Positions 1 to 9,082 of a DNA stretch of 19,785 nt are shown piece by piece. Every line of letters begins with the position of its first letter. Positions within the stretch are counted from its first letter, which is position 1. Made by a program: the position numbers and the translations under genes. This DNA is from Cladosporium sp. IMV 00045 (Eukaryota > Ascomycota > Dothideomycetes > Cladosporiales > Cladosporiaceae), in contig MSJI02000691.1 of the NCBI GenBank assembly GCA_001931905.2, positions 1 to 19,785 of the forward strand. Reading direction: 5' to 3'. Below the pieces are notes generated by a model. That model searched no databases. It had not been told where the DNA came from and saw only the letters and a list, made by a program, of their open reading frames with translations.

Positions 1-717
1 CGCGGCAGATGCAACATTCTGTCGGGTGGTGGTGGGGTCAAGCTTTTTTGTACAACTCTGTATCTGATCAGACATCCTTCTCACTCATGTGCACTTCATC
101 CATGCTCTTTCAGCCCCGTCATTGATGGCTTGTTCTCGTGTTGTGTTCGCAGATCACCTACTCTCAGTCGCTCGTGGCTCATTACTGCTCTTGTCTACTG
201 CATCTTGGAGTGAAGGGTACTCACAGTCGCTGCCACCCAAGGTCTGCATATCATCCCAAAGTAAATACCAGCACATCATCCAGCGCGCGATCAAGATAAT
301 TTTGCACGCAGGAACATATGCCAAAAGTGAAGGTTAAAGATTTAGTCTGCTCATGCGGTCGATAATTGCCCAATCGAGCGGGCAAGAGGAGAGCCTTCGC
401 GCTAAGCATCCATGTGGCGTCGTTCATGAATCGTGTTGTCTTCCCTCAAGCGGAGAAGTTGCAGAAATGGAGCGATCTTGGCCGAAACAACAACATCAAC
501 TCCACACAGCCCCGCACGACAATCTCCATTCCTTGCTGGATCATCGCCCCATGCGCACGGGGTTGACTCTGCCTTTGGCCAAATCTCATGACTTCAATTC
601 ATCTTTCGGCAAATGCTTCAACATCATGAGCCGTTATGGATGCTTGAAGCTCCCGGTGACGTTTGTATGGACCTCGGGACCGGTGTCCGCAGCTATGGTG
701 CTTTGCACTACGTCAAG
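1..717. other. Gene-free stretch before the esterase
   Basis: The only open frames are short (about 80-125 codons), overlap one another in different frames, and encode nothing I recognise. They show no signal peptide, domain or splice-site pattern. The stretch most likely holds the upstream region of the esterase gene and possibly the end of a gene outside the window. I see no tRNA, repeat or mobile element here. Confidence 0.5.
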
Positions 718-724
718 TATATAA
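718..724 (+). promoter_or_regulatory. TATA-like box of the esterase gene
   Basis: The heptamer TATATAA lies 73 bp upstream of the esterase ATG at 797, and a pyrimidine-rich stretch follows it (CTTCGTCTTGCTTTTGC). This spacing suits a short fungal 5' leader. The assignment rests on sequence and position only, and fungal promoters often lack a functional TATA box. Confidence 0.45.
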
Positions 725-796
725 TGTGCTTCGTCTTGCTTTTGCTTTCTAAACCTGCCTGGTCATCAGCTGGTATACCTCCTGCTCTCGTTAGAC

Positions 797-2491
797 ATGC
801 TTACCATCCTTGCAAGCCTTCTGGCAGTGGCCAGTGCGGCGCCCAGCTTTCGCCGTCAGGCCAGCTACGGCGATGCTCCCACAGTGGACGTCAAGAACGG
901 AACCATCTCTGGTATTCATTCCTCGACCTACAATGAGGACTACTTTTTGGGTATCCCCTACGCTCAGCCTCCTGTCAACGGGCTCCGATTCCGCAACCCG
1001 CAGTCCTTGAACTCCACCTACAACAGCACTTACGAGGCAACTGGATATGCTCCTTCTTGCGTTGGCTACGGTGGTGACCAGCTCGGTTACCCTGTATCTG
1101 AGGACTGCCTCTACCTCAATGTAGTCCGTCCCTCCGGCTACGAAGACCAGGAGCTGCCCATTGGTCTTTGGATTCATGGCGGCGGTCTTCGCATGGGCGG
1201 CAGCCGTGATGCCCGCTACAATCTCTCCTTCATCGTGGAAAACAGCGTGAGGATTGGCAAGCCTATTATCGGTGTCTCCATCAACTACCGCCTGCAGGGC
1301 TGGGGTCTTCTGGCCTCTGAGCAGGTCACTGGAAGTGGTAACACAAACATCGCTCTCAGAGACCAGCGTCTGGCCTTCCACTGGGTGCAGGAGAACATTG
1401 CTGCATTCGGTGGCGATGCCAGCAAGGTCACCATCTGGGGAGAGTCTGCCGGCGCCGCATCCGTCGGCTGGCACCTGCTCGCTTACAATGGCCGCGACGA
1501 TGGCCTTTTCCGCGCTGGTATCATGCAGTCCGGTAACCCAGTAGCCTACAACAGCTACCGCTCGGAGATTGACTACCAACCCGGCTACGATGCGCTTGTC
1601 AACATTACCGGATGCGGCAATGCCACCGATACTCTTGAATGCCTTCGATATGCTCCGTACGAGCAGGTCAATGATTTCTTCAACTCTACGGAGGGTGGCA
1701 ACTGGAACGTGATCGTGGACGGTGACTTCGTTCAGCGTTGGGGCAGCCTGCAACTTGAGGACGGCGACTTCGTGCAAGTCCCCATCATCTCCGGTGCTAA
1801 CACAGATGAGGGCACCGCTTTCGGACCGCAAGGCATTGACTCCGAGCAAGACTTCGCCGACACGATTACCGACGATGAGGAAGCTGCGCCTCTACCTGCG
1901 TCTTTCGTGCCGGAAGTGCTTGAAGCCTACCCTAACACACCTGACTACTGGATCCCGCCGGTTGAGGAGATTGGCAACTATACCTATCCCAACCAGACCC
2001 AATACCGCCGCAGCGCCGCCTACTGGGGCGACGTGATGATGATAGCCAACCGCCGCGGCGCCTGCGAAGTCTGGACGGCTCACGGCATCGACGCCTACAG
2101 CTACCGCTTCAACACCATCCCCAACGGCATCCCGTTCACAACCGGCGTGACGCACTTCCAAGAAGTCGCTTTCGTCTTCGACAACACGCAAGGTCTTGGC
2201 TACGGCGAGCTCTGGGGCACCGTGAACCCCTACGGCAACAAGTCCGAGGCTTACTACGAGCTTGGAGATCTCATGAGCTCCAGCTGGGCGTCGTTCATCC
2301 ATGACCTTGACCCCAATGGTTTCAAGGGGAGGAATTCATCTACTCCTGACTGGCCTGTGTACTCCAATGATCAACCGGAGAACATTGTCTTTGATACTAA
2401 TGTTACCGGTAATGCTTTCAATGAGCCGGACACTTGGCGCAAGGAGGGTATTCAGTTCATTTTGGATCATGCTCTTGCTTACAAGAGGTGA
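797..2491 (+). CDS. Secreted type-B carboxylesterase/lipase
   Basis: This is an uninterrupted 564-residue protein of the alpha/beta-hydrolase type-B carboxylesterase family, which hydrolyses ester bonds in lipids, xenobiotics or plant esters. A signal peptide is visible at residues 1 to about 15 (MLTILASLLAVASAA), so the enzyme should be exported. The oxyanion-hole motif HGGG is at 127-130. The catalytic triad reads Ser217 in GESAGA, Glu338 in GANTDEGT and His453 in GVTHF. The family motif EDCLYLNV is at 102-109, and Cys88/Cys104 are placed like the first conserved disulfide of the family. Many N-glycosylation sequons (for example at 34, 72 and 76) fit secretion. The length is normal for fungal members, and the start is the first ATG and begins the signal peptide. 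It faces the M28 peptidase gene tail to tail with 180 bp between stops. The substrate cannot be read from sequence; lipase, cholinesterase-like and feruloyl-type activities are all possible. Confidence 0.95.
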   Translation: MLTILASLLAVASAAPSFRRQASYGDAPTVDVKNGTISGIHSSTYNEDYFLGIPYAQPPVNGLRFRNPQSLNSTYNSTYEATGYAPSCVGYGGDQLGYPVSEDCLYLNVVRPSGYEDQELPIGLWIHGGGLRMGGSRDARYNLSFIVENSVRIGKPIIGVSINYRLQGWGLLASEQVTGSGNTNIALRDQRLAFHWVQENIAAFGGDASKVTIWGESAGAASVGWHLLAYNGRDDGLFRAGIMQSGNPVAYNSYRSEIDYQPGYDALVNITGCGNATDTLECLRYAPYEQVNDFFNSTEGGNWNVIVDGDFVQRWGSLQLEDGDFVQVPIISGANTDEGTAFGPQGIDSEQDFADTITDDEEAAPLPASFVPEVLEAYPNTPDYWIPPVEEIGNYTYPNQTQYRRSAAYWGDVMMIANRRGACEVWTAHGIDAYSYRFNTIPNGIPFTTGVTHFQEVAFVFDNTQGLGYGELWGTVNPYGNKSEAYYELGDLMSSSWASFIHDLDPNGFKGRNSSTPDWPVYSNDQPENIVFDTNVTGNAFNEPDTWRKEGIQFILDHALAYKR

Positions 2492-2671
2492 TCATGCTAT
2501 TCAGCGATAATTAAATTAAACAAGGCTCGTCAATAGACTTATCATTGAGTAGAAAAAGGTTGATGTTCATATCCAATTTTGCTCATCTTTACTAGTGATC
2601 TGCCTCCGTGTCCATGCATTTCCGAAATGGTAGGTTCAAAGACCTTTCTTCCCACGCAAAAGCTTGCGGGT

Positions 2672-4183
2672 CTACTTCTTGGCAGAATCTATTGACCAGG
2701 GAAAAGGGAAAACCGCCGGGCTCTTCTTCCCATCGTGTCCAATAGCCCTAACACCAAACTGCAGACTATCCTTGGACAAATCCACAGTAACATTGCCCAC
2801 ATTCCCAACATCAAGCGAATGACTCCACTGCAGTGCACCACTTACCCTCCAAACAAGCTCATACCCAGCAACCAACGGATCACTGCCCGCAACCCACGAA
2901 AAAGCGCTGAGGTTGTTAACAATATCCTCTGGCGTATTCTCATCCGCCGCGGTAAAGCCCACGTTCGTTGAGATGGTCACATTCCTCGGCATGGCAGGCG
3001 CATTGGCCGCGGACCACATCGTCGCCAGGTTGACCTTCGCCACGCGCGTCGTGTAAGCGAAATCGACAAACTCCAACGTGTCACCGTACTGCGTGCCGTT
3101 GACGACGCGGATGTCCTGGTGCTGGTGCTTAAATTCCTCCACGGCTTCGGTGAAGCGCACGGCGGGGAAGCCCTGCTCGAGGAAACGGCGGTGGTCGCCG
3201 CCGCGCAGGAAGCGGTCGAGGCGGTAGATGAGCGCGACTTGCATGTCGACTTCCTCGGAGGCACCGGCCGCCACTTCGGCGATGAAGCGACCTAGGTTAC
3301 GGTGAGGGGAGTCATTCTCGCCTCCGATCGTGCCGATGGTGGAGCTGTAAGATCCGGTGGAGATGTTGGGGGAGAGGATGCTGGCGCCGAAGACGCGGAT
3401 GGTGTGTTCGTTGATAGGGTTGAAGGGCTCGTTGGATCCGCTGCCGACGGTGTCGACGTTCCAGTTGCCTTCGACGTTGTAGCCGGCCGCTTTGAGGGTT
3501 TTGGCGAGATGGTCGGCGCCGTAGAGGCCTTGCTCTTCACCGGCGACGGCGGCGAAGATCATGGTCGCTTTGGGCTTCTGCTTGGCGCAGATGCGAGCCA
3601 TTTCCATCACGACTGCTACGCCCGAGGCGTCGTCGTCGGCTCCTGGTGCGTCGTTCGTGTAATCGCTCACGTTGAGACGCCGGCTGTCGTAGTGAGCTGT
3701 GACGATGTGGACACGGTTGGGGTCGGAGGAGCCGTTGATCTGAGCAATAACGTTTGTGATGTTGACTGGGAAGAGGATTCGGCTTGCGACCGGTTGGATG
3801 TAAGAGTTGAAGTATACGTTCATGCTCCCGTTGCCTTGTGAGGCGTAGTCTCTCATTTCATTGTAGATCCAGTCCCTGGCAGCACCAATGCCACGGGTGC
3901 TAGAGTTTTGCGTCGAGAGGGTATGCCTTGTACCAAACCCCGCAAGTTTAGTGATGATGCTTTCAACACTGTCCTGGTCGACTTGAGCTATTATGTCGCG
4001 GGTCAAGGCGTCCGGCTTCTGGGGTTCAAGTTCCTGTCCAATTTCTGTGGTAGGTGGCCAGCTCGCCTCTGGAGCGAAACCCCATGGCTCTGACGGACCG
4101 TATAGACTGCCAGGAAGGTCCTTCCACGTCTGAGCATTGGCAATGCCCAGCAGAACGCTGAGGGTGGCGGCTTTGAGAAACAT
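2672..4183 (-). CDS. Secreted M28-family zinc aminopeptidase
   Basis: This 503-residue protein belongs to peptidase family M28, two-zinc exopeptidases that usually remove N-terminal residues from peptides. The longest open frame starts at a TTG. I use the ATG at 4183 because it directly begins a signal peptide (MFLKAATLSVLLGIANA, cleavage near residue 17). The peptidase core spans about 65-365. Predicted zinc ligands and catalytic residues are His164 in TAHYDSR, Asp184 in GADDDASG, Glu216 (base) and Glu217 in AGEEQG, Asp244 in NVDTVGS, and His353 in the H-x-x-x-D element KHQHQD. Residues about 390-495 look like a fibronectin-III-type beta domain (SAFSWVAG, YELVWRV, QFGVRAIG), an extra C-terminal module. 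Several N-glycosylation sequons support export. The gene converges on the esterase. Cleavage specificity (leucine-type or other) is not readable. Confidence 0.93.
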   Translation of the reverse strand: MFLKAATLSVLLGIANAQTWKDLPGSLYGPSEPWGFAPEASWPPTTEIGQELEPQKPDALTRDIIAQVDQDSVESIITKLAGFGTRHTLSTQNSSTRGIGAARDWIYNEMRDYASQGNGSMNVYFNSYIQPVASRILFPVNITNVIAQINGSSDPNRVHIVTAHYDSRRLNVSDYTNDAPGADDDASGVAVVMEMARICAKQKPKATMIFAAVAGEEQGLYGADHLAKTLKAAGYNVEGNWNVDTVGSGSNEPFNPINEHTIRVFGASILSPNISTGSYSSTIGTIGGENDSPHRNLGRFIAEVAAGASEEVDMQVALIYRLDRFLRGGDHRRFLEQGFPAVRFTEAVEEFKHQHQDIRVVNGTQYGDTLEFVDFAYTTRVAKVNLATMWSAANAPAMPRNVTISTNVGFTAADENTPEDIVNNLSAFSWVAGSDPLVAGYELVWRVSGALQWSHSLDVGNVGNVTVDLSKDSLQFGVRAIGHDGKKSPAVFPFPWSIDSAKK

Positions 4184-4237
4184 CGTCAATCGCTAATCGG
4201 ACAGTGGTCGTAGCAAGGACCAAAGAGCGGTTCTCCG

Positions 4238-4245
4238 TATTTATT
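4238..4245 (-). promoter_or_regulatory. TATA-like element upstream of the M28 gene
   Basis: On the minus strand this reads AATAAATA and lies about 55 bp upstream of the peptidase ATG at 4183. Position and composition suit a core promoter element. No other evidence supports it. Confidence 0.25.
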
Positions 4246-5123
4246 AGCAGCATGGGCAGTGCGAGATCGGACAGACCATACTACCTTACCCATACCAAGG
4301 CCCCATGTCACCTACTACGGCACATGTCACCCTAGTCCACAGTTCATAGCAACCAAACCGCAGACTCCAACTCCAGCATCCTTGTCGAAAGACCCAAGGC
4401 CGCCGGATCCTACCAATGACGACTCACGGCAGACATGACATGACGGCATGCAAGGAGCTTTTTCCTGCAGGGATGCAGACACGATAGGCAGTTCGTTTGT
4501 TTAGATCGCATGGCGTTTGCTTTCGAAGTAGATGGGCGTGGAGTTTAGGCGGGCGAGAGGTCAAGTCAAGCGGGGCTTTGCCCAGCTTTTTGCGCGCGAG
4601 CTTCCCGAGTAGGCAGGCGACAAGAGATAAGCGACGATCTTGATTCTACCAAGAGGAGATAGAAAAGATCGGCTCTTACATTCACATAAGACGAGTCTTG
4701 TGAGAAGATTGGGAAAGTCATGAACCTCGGCTGTGCTGCTCGCAGGAAGTGGCTTCTTTGACTTCTTGATTGCCCGGCAATAAGACTTTGGTTCGTACGA
4801 CCATGCACATTTCATTCGAGCAGTATTCTGCTTACGAGGTATTTCTAGTGTGCTGTGATGAGGCTATATCTGCCTTGAATGTCCTTTATTGTATGCGCAG
4901 AAAGCATGGCTGAGCCATCATTCATCCTGCTCTCCTTGATCAAGCATCTCCAATGACACAGTCCCAAACCGAATGCAACGCCGAGCACCACGCTGAAACA
5001 GAGTCATTCCTCCAAAGCAATTCCCTCTCCCTTTCTCCACGTGGAAAACATCAATCCGTCTTCAGTAATACCCATCCATCAAGTCCTTGTTCTTCGTCAA
5101 TTATCCAGCAACACGCTCCCCGC
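4246..5123. other. Intergenic region, peptidase promoter side to deacetylase 3' end
   Basis: About 0.9 kb without a supportable gene. The two overlapping minus-strand frames at 4561-4815 are short and lack any recognisable motif. The left part must contain the peptidase upstream region, and the right part the 3' untranslated region of the deacetylase. I see no repeats or RNA genes. Confidence 0.5.
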
Positions 5124-6767
5124 TCATCTTAGCTCTCCCCTCCCAGCAGGATCTCTCTCCTTCTCTCTGCGACTCTTCTCAGCCTTGTTCGGCTTTCTCT
5201 CCTCATCAATACTGTCAGTAATACTCTCCACCATACTCCTCCTCGGCAACTGATCCATCTTGGCCCACGGGCTGTTCGCCACATATTTCAAATCCCAGTC
5301 GATCTTCTTGACCATATTCTCCAAATCAGCGGTGCTGCAATTGTTCGGATGGGCGCGATTAAAAGCCGGGAAGAGCTTGCCGTCACCGTGGCCTTTGCCT
5401 TGGAAAGCTTCGGGCCTGGGGATGAAGTCGAGCGGGATGGCGTCGGGGAGTTCATTCTCGGTGGCGAGAGCGGTTTCGTAGCACCATGCTCTGGCAACGT
5501 TTCTAGCGGTGTATCCGCCACCGCCGAGGAGAAGGACGGGGACGTTGAGGGATTTGACGAAGTTCACGCATTCGCCGTGTTGCTTGATGTTGATGTTGAA
5601 TTGGCCGAGGCGGTCTCCGCCGAGGGAATCGGCGCCGCACTGCAGCACGATCGCTGAAGGGTTGAAGGCGTTTACTGCGCGTCTTACGACGGATGTGAAG
5701 AGGTAGTTGTACTGCCGGTCGTCAATGCCGGAGCTGATCGGTACGTTGAGGGCGAAATGCTCGCCGTGTGTGGACCTCAGTCCGATGTCTGTAATATCGC
5801 CAGTGCCAGGGAAGAACTTGTGGCCAGTGTCGTCGTACGGACCATAGCGGTGGAAGCTCAACGTCATGACTCGTGGCTGTCGCTGGAAGGCTTCTTCGAC
5901 GCCATCTCCGTGGTGTACGTCGATGTCAATGTACAGAACACGAGCCCATACTTTGAGCATTTCCAGGATGGCAAGTACGATGTCGTTAATGTAACAGAAG
6001 CCGGAGGCCTCGGATTTGTGGGCGTGATGTAAACCGCCTGACCAGTTGACTGCGATATCGCTCTGTCCGGTCGTGAGTTGATGGCTTGCCGCTAATGTGG
6101 CGCCAGTGTATAGGAAGAGGTATGTGCTCATGTCTGCGAATACAGGGCAGTCGGCACCGGGGGATGTAGAAAGGTTGTAGGGTCCTAGGTAGACGCTGTC
6201 TCCGTCATGAGCGGGTGGGACAGCTTTTGCATATTTGGGATTTTGGCAGAGTCGGTCGAATGTTTCTGGCGCAACTTCGGAGAGGAAATCGACATAATCG
6301 CGGTCGTGGAATGCGCAGACCTGTTCTTTGGCCGCGGGAAGTGCTTCGTGGGTGTCCATGGCGTATTGGAGGCCGTAGCCGAGAATGAGGTGTTTTGCGA
6401 GAGTGAGTCGCCATGGCTTCATGGGATGTGTTCTGCCGAAATGCATGTCCTCTACTGTGCTGTTGTAATGATATGAGACTTTGTAGCCTCTGGGTCGCGT
6501 GATGCCGTTTTCCTCGACCTGATTCATGATCTTGCGATTGAGCTCTTCGTCTTGCCAGCGCCTCTCGTCGTCTTCTGTCGTTTGCGGTGTTCCCATCCGT
6601 GGAGGTCTGCCGTCACATGTGTAGTCGTCGCCATTTGCGTATCCATCGTCATGGTCGTGTGCGTGGTTTGGTGAGTGTGAGCCACTTCTGGGCGAAAGGT
6701 GGTTTGGAGACCATTGCTGGACTATTGCGCCGCGAGCGTCCGCGCGAGGGATATTTGAGCCTGCCAT
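5124..6767 (-). CDS. Class I histone deacetylase, Hos2-type
   Basis: This 547-residue single-exon protein is a zinc-dependent class I histone deacetylase that removes acetyl groups from histone lysines in the nucleus. The open frame reaches a GTG at 6782, but the first in-frame ATG is at 6767. The core covers about 92-445. His247-His248 (GGLHH) form the charge relay. Zinc ligands are Asp283 and His285 in YIDIDVHHGDG and Asp380 in QCGADSLGGD. The transition-state tyrosine is Tyr419 in GGGGYTARN. The stretch HPMKPWRLTL resembles Hos2 (the Set3C subunit of yeast) more than Rpd3, which reads HPMKPHR. Unusual points are an N-terminal extension of about 90 polar residues, an insert near 173-200 before the DCPVF element, an insert after the SFHRYGPY segment, and a highly charged tail. 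It is divergent from the ING gene. Hos2 orthology is inferred from motif memory, so a diverged class I paralogue is possible. Confidence 0.93.
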   Translation of the reverse strand: MAGSNIPRADARGAIVQQWSPNHLSPRSGSHSPNHAHDHDDGYANGDDYTCDGRPPRMGTPQTTEDDERRWQDEELNRKIMNQVEENGITRPRGYKVSYHYNSTVEDMHFGRTHPMKPWRLTLAKHLILGYGLQYAMDTHEALPAAKEQVCAFHDRDYVDFLSEVAPETFDRLCQNPKYAKAVPPAHDGDSVYLGPYNLSTSPGADCPVFADMSTYLFLYTGATLAASHQLTTGQSDIAVNWSGGLHHAHKSEASGFCYINDIVLAILEMLKVWARVLYIDIDVHHGDGVEEAFQRQPRVMTLSFHRYGPYDDTGHKFFPGTGDITDIGLRSTHGEHFALNVPISSGIDDRQYNYLFTSVVRRAVNAFNPSAIVLQCGADSLGGDRLGQFNINIKQHGECVNFVKSLNVPVLLLGGGGYTARNVARAWCYETALATENELPDAIPLDFIPRPEAFQGKGHGDGKLFPAFNRAHPNNCSTADLENMVKKIDWDLKYVANSPWAKMDQLPRRSMVESITDSIDEERKPNKAEKSRREKERDPAGRGELR

Positions 6768-7196
6768 GTAGTCGTTAGTCACATGCTATTCGCGATGGCG
6801 GTAATGTTGCTGCTTGTGATTAGTTGGTGGTATGCGACACTTTGCGCCTGAAGAGAGTGGATGTCGCTGGCTTTCGATGCGATATGCGCCCCCGTTCCTC
6901 CATCGTTCGTATCTGGAGCCGAGATGCGCGCCTGCTGCGGGCGGGAGGGAGGGAGGGAGGAGCCGTGCGGGGAGAGCCTTAGCGTGACTGCGCATCCATC
7001 TCCAACATCTTCAACTTTCCCTCACTCAGTCTGGCCACCTTCATGCGCATATCATCACCTCCCGTCTCATCAGCGTCGCTGTATCACCCTCGAGCTGCTC
7101 CGAATCGTATTCATCGGGCGATATCGGTATCTGCGCGCTCCTTCAATCCCTGGCTGATAGCGCCAACAGCTCTTGCGCCCGCGGGTCTCCGTCACC
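6768..7196. promoter_or_regulatory. Shared divergent promoter region of HDAC and ING genes
   Basis: These 429 bp separate the start codons of two divergently transcribed chromatin genes, so both promoters must lie here. The region is GC-rich, has no evident TATA box, and contains the GGGA tract at 6943-6960. Pyrimidine-rich stretches near 7000-7060 lie upstream of the ING start. The short open frames here are not believable genes. Confidence 0.55.
6943..6960 (+). repeat. (GGGA)4GG tract, potential G-quadruplex
   Basis: Four GGG runs separated by single A residues are followed by GG. Single-nucleotide loops are the most favourable arrangement for a parallel G-quadruplex. The tract lies 176 bp from the HDAC ATG and 237 bp from the ING ATG. 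Folding and any regulatory effect are inferred. It could also be a plain purine tract bound by a zinc-finger factor. Confidence 0.6.
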
Positions 7197-8497
7197 ATGA
7201 GTCTTCATATGCCAGAGGATGCTGCGTCGGTGCTGGAGCAGTTCATGCATGATGGTGAGATCTCTTGACATTTTGAAGTCGCTCTCGAGGGCGTGCGATG
7301 CTGATTTTCGATCCAGTGGCGAATACACCGGCTGAAGTCACTCACTTGCTCGAGGAGATCCAGGCCAAAGACCAGCAAATTCTGGCTTACAAGGACGAAA
7401 TTAACAAGCGCGACATGGCTCTCCAGAAATGGGTGCGTCTGAACGGCGGCCATGTGCAGAACCCCAAGGAGGAAGCCTTCACCAAGACCATCAACGACTG
7501 TTTCGACAAGTGCGAGATCTTGCAGGCAGAGAAGTGCGGGCTGAGCGAGAAGGCCTTGATTGTGCTGCAGCGGCAGATCAAGCGCCTTGATGTTGGTCTT
7601 CGTCATCTCACTGTCCGCGAAGAGTTCCCTGCCGACTGGGACGGTCCGAGCATGCTGTCTGGTAGTGCCACCGGCGTGTCGACTCCTGTGGCTGGTGGTG
7701 TCCTCCAAAACATTTCCGGCAACATCGGTTCTGTTGGTGGTGCGGCAAATATCGCCAATGCTGCTCAGTTGCGCATGGCCCAGTCGTCTGCTGGAGCTCG
7801 TGTCGGCGGCTCCCAAACTCCAGTCAGCGCTCCGCGGTCGGTGCGGGAAGGCAGCAGCGAGGCGAACAAACGACGCCGTCCCAACGAAATCTCCTTGCCG
7901 AAAAGCAGCCTCAAGCCGCCGACTGGTGGTGGTTCCACGCCCAAGGCCACAACGCCTGGGCCAGCAGCTAGTTCGTCGCGGGCGGGCTCCCAGCAGCCAA
8001 GTCGCCCTCCTGCCGCCACCAAAAAGGCCCCAGGTGGTGGTGCATCCAGTCGCAAGCCTGTGCCCAACTCCAAACGAGACAGAACCGGCAAACGCTCTGA
8101 TCGTGCGGGAAGCAAACCTACCAAGGGTGATCGACGACGCCAACTTGCTCGTGCTGGCCGAGACGGCACACCAAGCACGAACGCCTCCGCAACCGACAGT
8201 GAGGACGGCTCTGCTTCTCCCACTCCTTCTTCTCTCGCGCGCACGCAAGCCGATGGTGCAGCTGATCGGGGCTCCGATGTCGAGGGTGATGATGATCTGG
8301 ACGAGGGCGAGGACACGACACTGTATTGCTTTTGTCAGAAAGTTTCTTTTGGAGATATGGTTGGTTGCGATAACGATAATTGCAAGTATCAGTGGTTCCA
8401 CTGGAGCTGTGTGGGGCTCAAGAGCGAGCCTGCTGGGGAGTGGCTGTGCCCGGAGTGTAGGAAGTTGCCAAAGGGGGATTTGGCTGTGAGTAAATAG
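7197..8497 (+). CDS. ING-family PHD-finger chromatin protein (Yng2/Pho23-like)
   Basis: The model is exons 7197-7254 and 7317-8497, giving 412 residues. Splicing joins the start MSLHMPEDAASVLEQFMHD to VANTPAEVTHLLEEIQAKD, which restores the conserved ING N-terminal region. The ATG context is GTCACCATGA. The N-terminal ING domain (about 8-115) is helical. A basic, Ser/Pro/Gly-rich disordered linker follows (about 120-345). The PHD finger spans about 354-402 with a Cys4-His-Cys3 zinc set: Cys357, 359, 370, 375, His381, Cys384, 397, 400. Tyr356, Met367 and Trp379 match positions of the H3K4me3-binding aromatic pocket in ING proteins. A basic tail follows. Family members sit in NuA4 (Yng2), NuA3 (Yng1) or Rpd3L (Pho23) complexes and read H3K4 methylation. 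The length and N-terminus suggest Yng2 or Pho23, but I cannot choose between them. Confidence 0.93.
7255..7316 (+). other. Intron of the ING gene
   Basis: A 62-bp intron with donor GTGAGA, branch-like GCTGAT about 18 bp before the end, and acceptor ATCCAG. It interrupts a codon after its first base (GAT G|TG GCG), and removal restores the conserved ING N-terminus. Without splicing the frame meets a TGA ten bases into the intron. Confidence 0.9.
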
Positions 8498-8760
8498 GGG
8501 AAGGGCAAGGGTGTTCTTTAACGATGTATGAATGAAATGAGTTTCTCCTATCCCCTGCTTTGGTATATGCCGTAGGGACCTCGATGAGTGACAGCGTTCG
8601 ATCGCCTTCTGACCGTGTCGATGCGAGCTGACAAGGTTTCCAGGACTAATTGCCATTCGAAAAGCGGCAGACACACGAGCAGATACCAGGCCTTTTCGAT
8701 CTTTGGTCCCGTTGCTCAAACGATTATGGTCGATCTCGCAGTATTCGGGGTTGTCGAAAC

Positions 8761-8790
8761 AGAATCGTTCTCGCCAGAATCGTTCTCGCC
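8761..8790 (+). repeat. Exact 15-bp tandem duplication
   Basis: The 15-mer AGAATCGTTCTCGCC occurs twice in immediate succession. This is seen directly. It is a short slippage-type duplication in noncoding sequence with no evident function. Confidence 0.9.
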
Positions 8791-8834
8791 AGCAGAGGAC
8801 CAGAACGTCGATGAGAAGATTGTTGGAAGGAAAA

Positions 8835-9008
8835 GGAGCGCATTCCACTGTCGAGCTCACGGTAACCAGGACTGCTGAGCCGCCAGATTCGCCGAAGCAA
8901 AAGATATGAAGCCGGCGAGAAAGGTCTTGCAGAGGAGAGCGCGTTCCGTTGTCGAGATCGACGTGTCCAGGAACACCTAGCCGCCGATGTTGTCCAAAGC
9001 AGAGGATA
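8835..9008 (+). repeat. Imperfect direct repeat with about 100-bp period
   Basis: Unit 8835-8908 and unit 8934-9008 share GAGCGC-TTCC-TGTCGAG, then CCAGGA, then GAGCCGCC or TAGCCGCC, then CCAAAGCAGAGGATA or GCCGAAGCAAAAGATAT, in the same order. Identity is moderate by eye. A weaker third similarity begins near 8624 (CGAGCTGACAAGGTTTCCAGG). These are probably old tandem duplications. Confidence 0.5.
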
Positions 9009-9082
9009 GGAGAATCGAAAGCAGAGGATGGTGCAAGGGGGAACAAAAAGAAACGAGTCAACATACCAGCGTCGGCAACAAT

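Larger units (their letters stand above)
8498..9082. other. Intergenic region between convergent genes, with decayed repeats
   Basis: No gene can be supported. The long minus-strand frame crossing this stretch is mainly the antisense of the ING gene. The region contains an exact 15-bp direct duplication at 8761-8790 and an imperfect repeat of about 75 bp at 8835-8908 and 8934-9008. Both flanking genes end here, so it holds their 3' untranslated regions. Confidence 0.5.

Noticed and set aside
791..1849. 352-codon minus-strand open frame
   Set aside because: Antisense of the carboxylesterase; no family features.
7205..9064. 619-codon open frame on the minus strand
   Set aside because: It is the antisense of the ING gene through most of its length. 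The plus strand has a complete ING domain and PHD finger, and the minus product has no recognisable motif.
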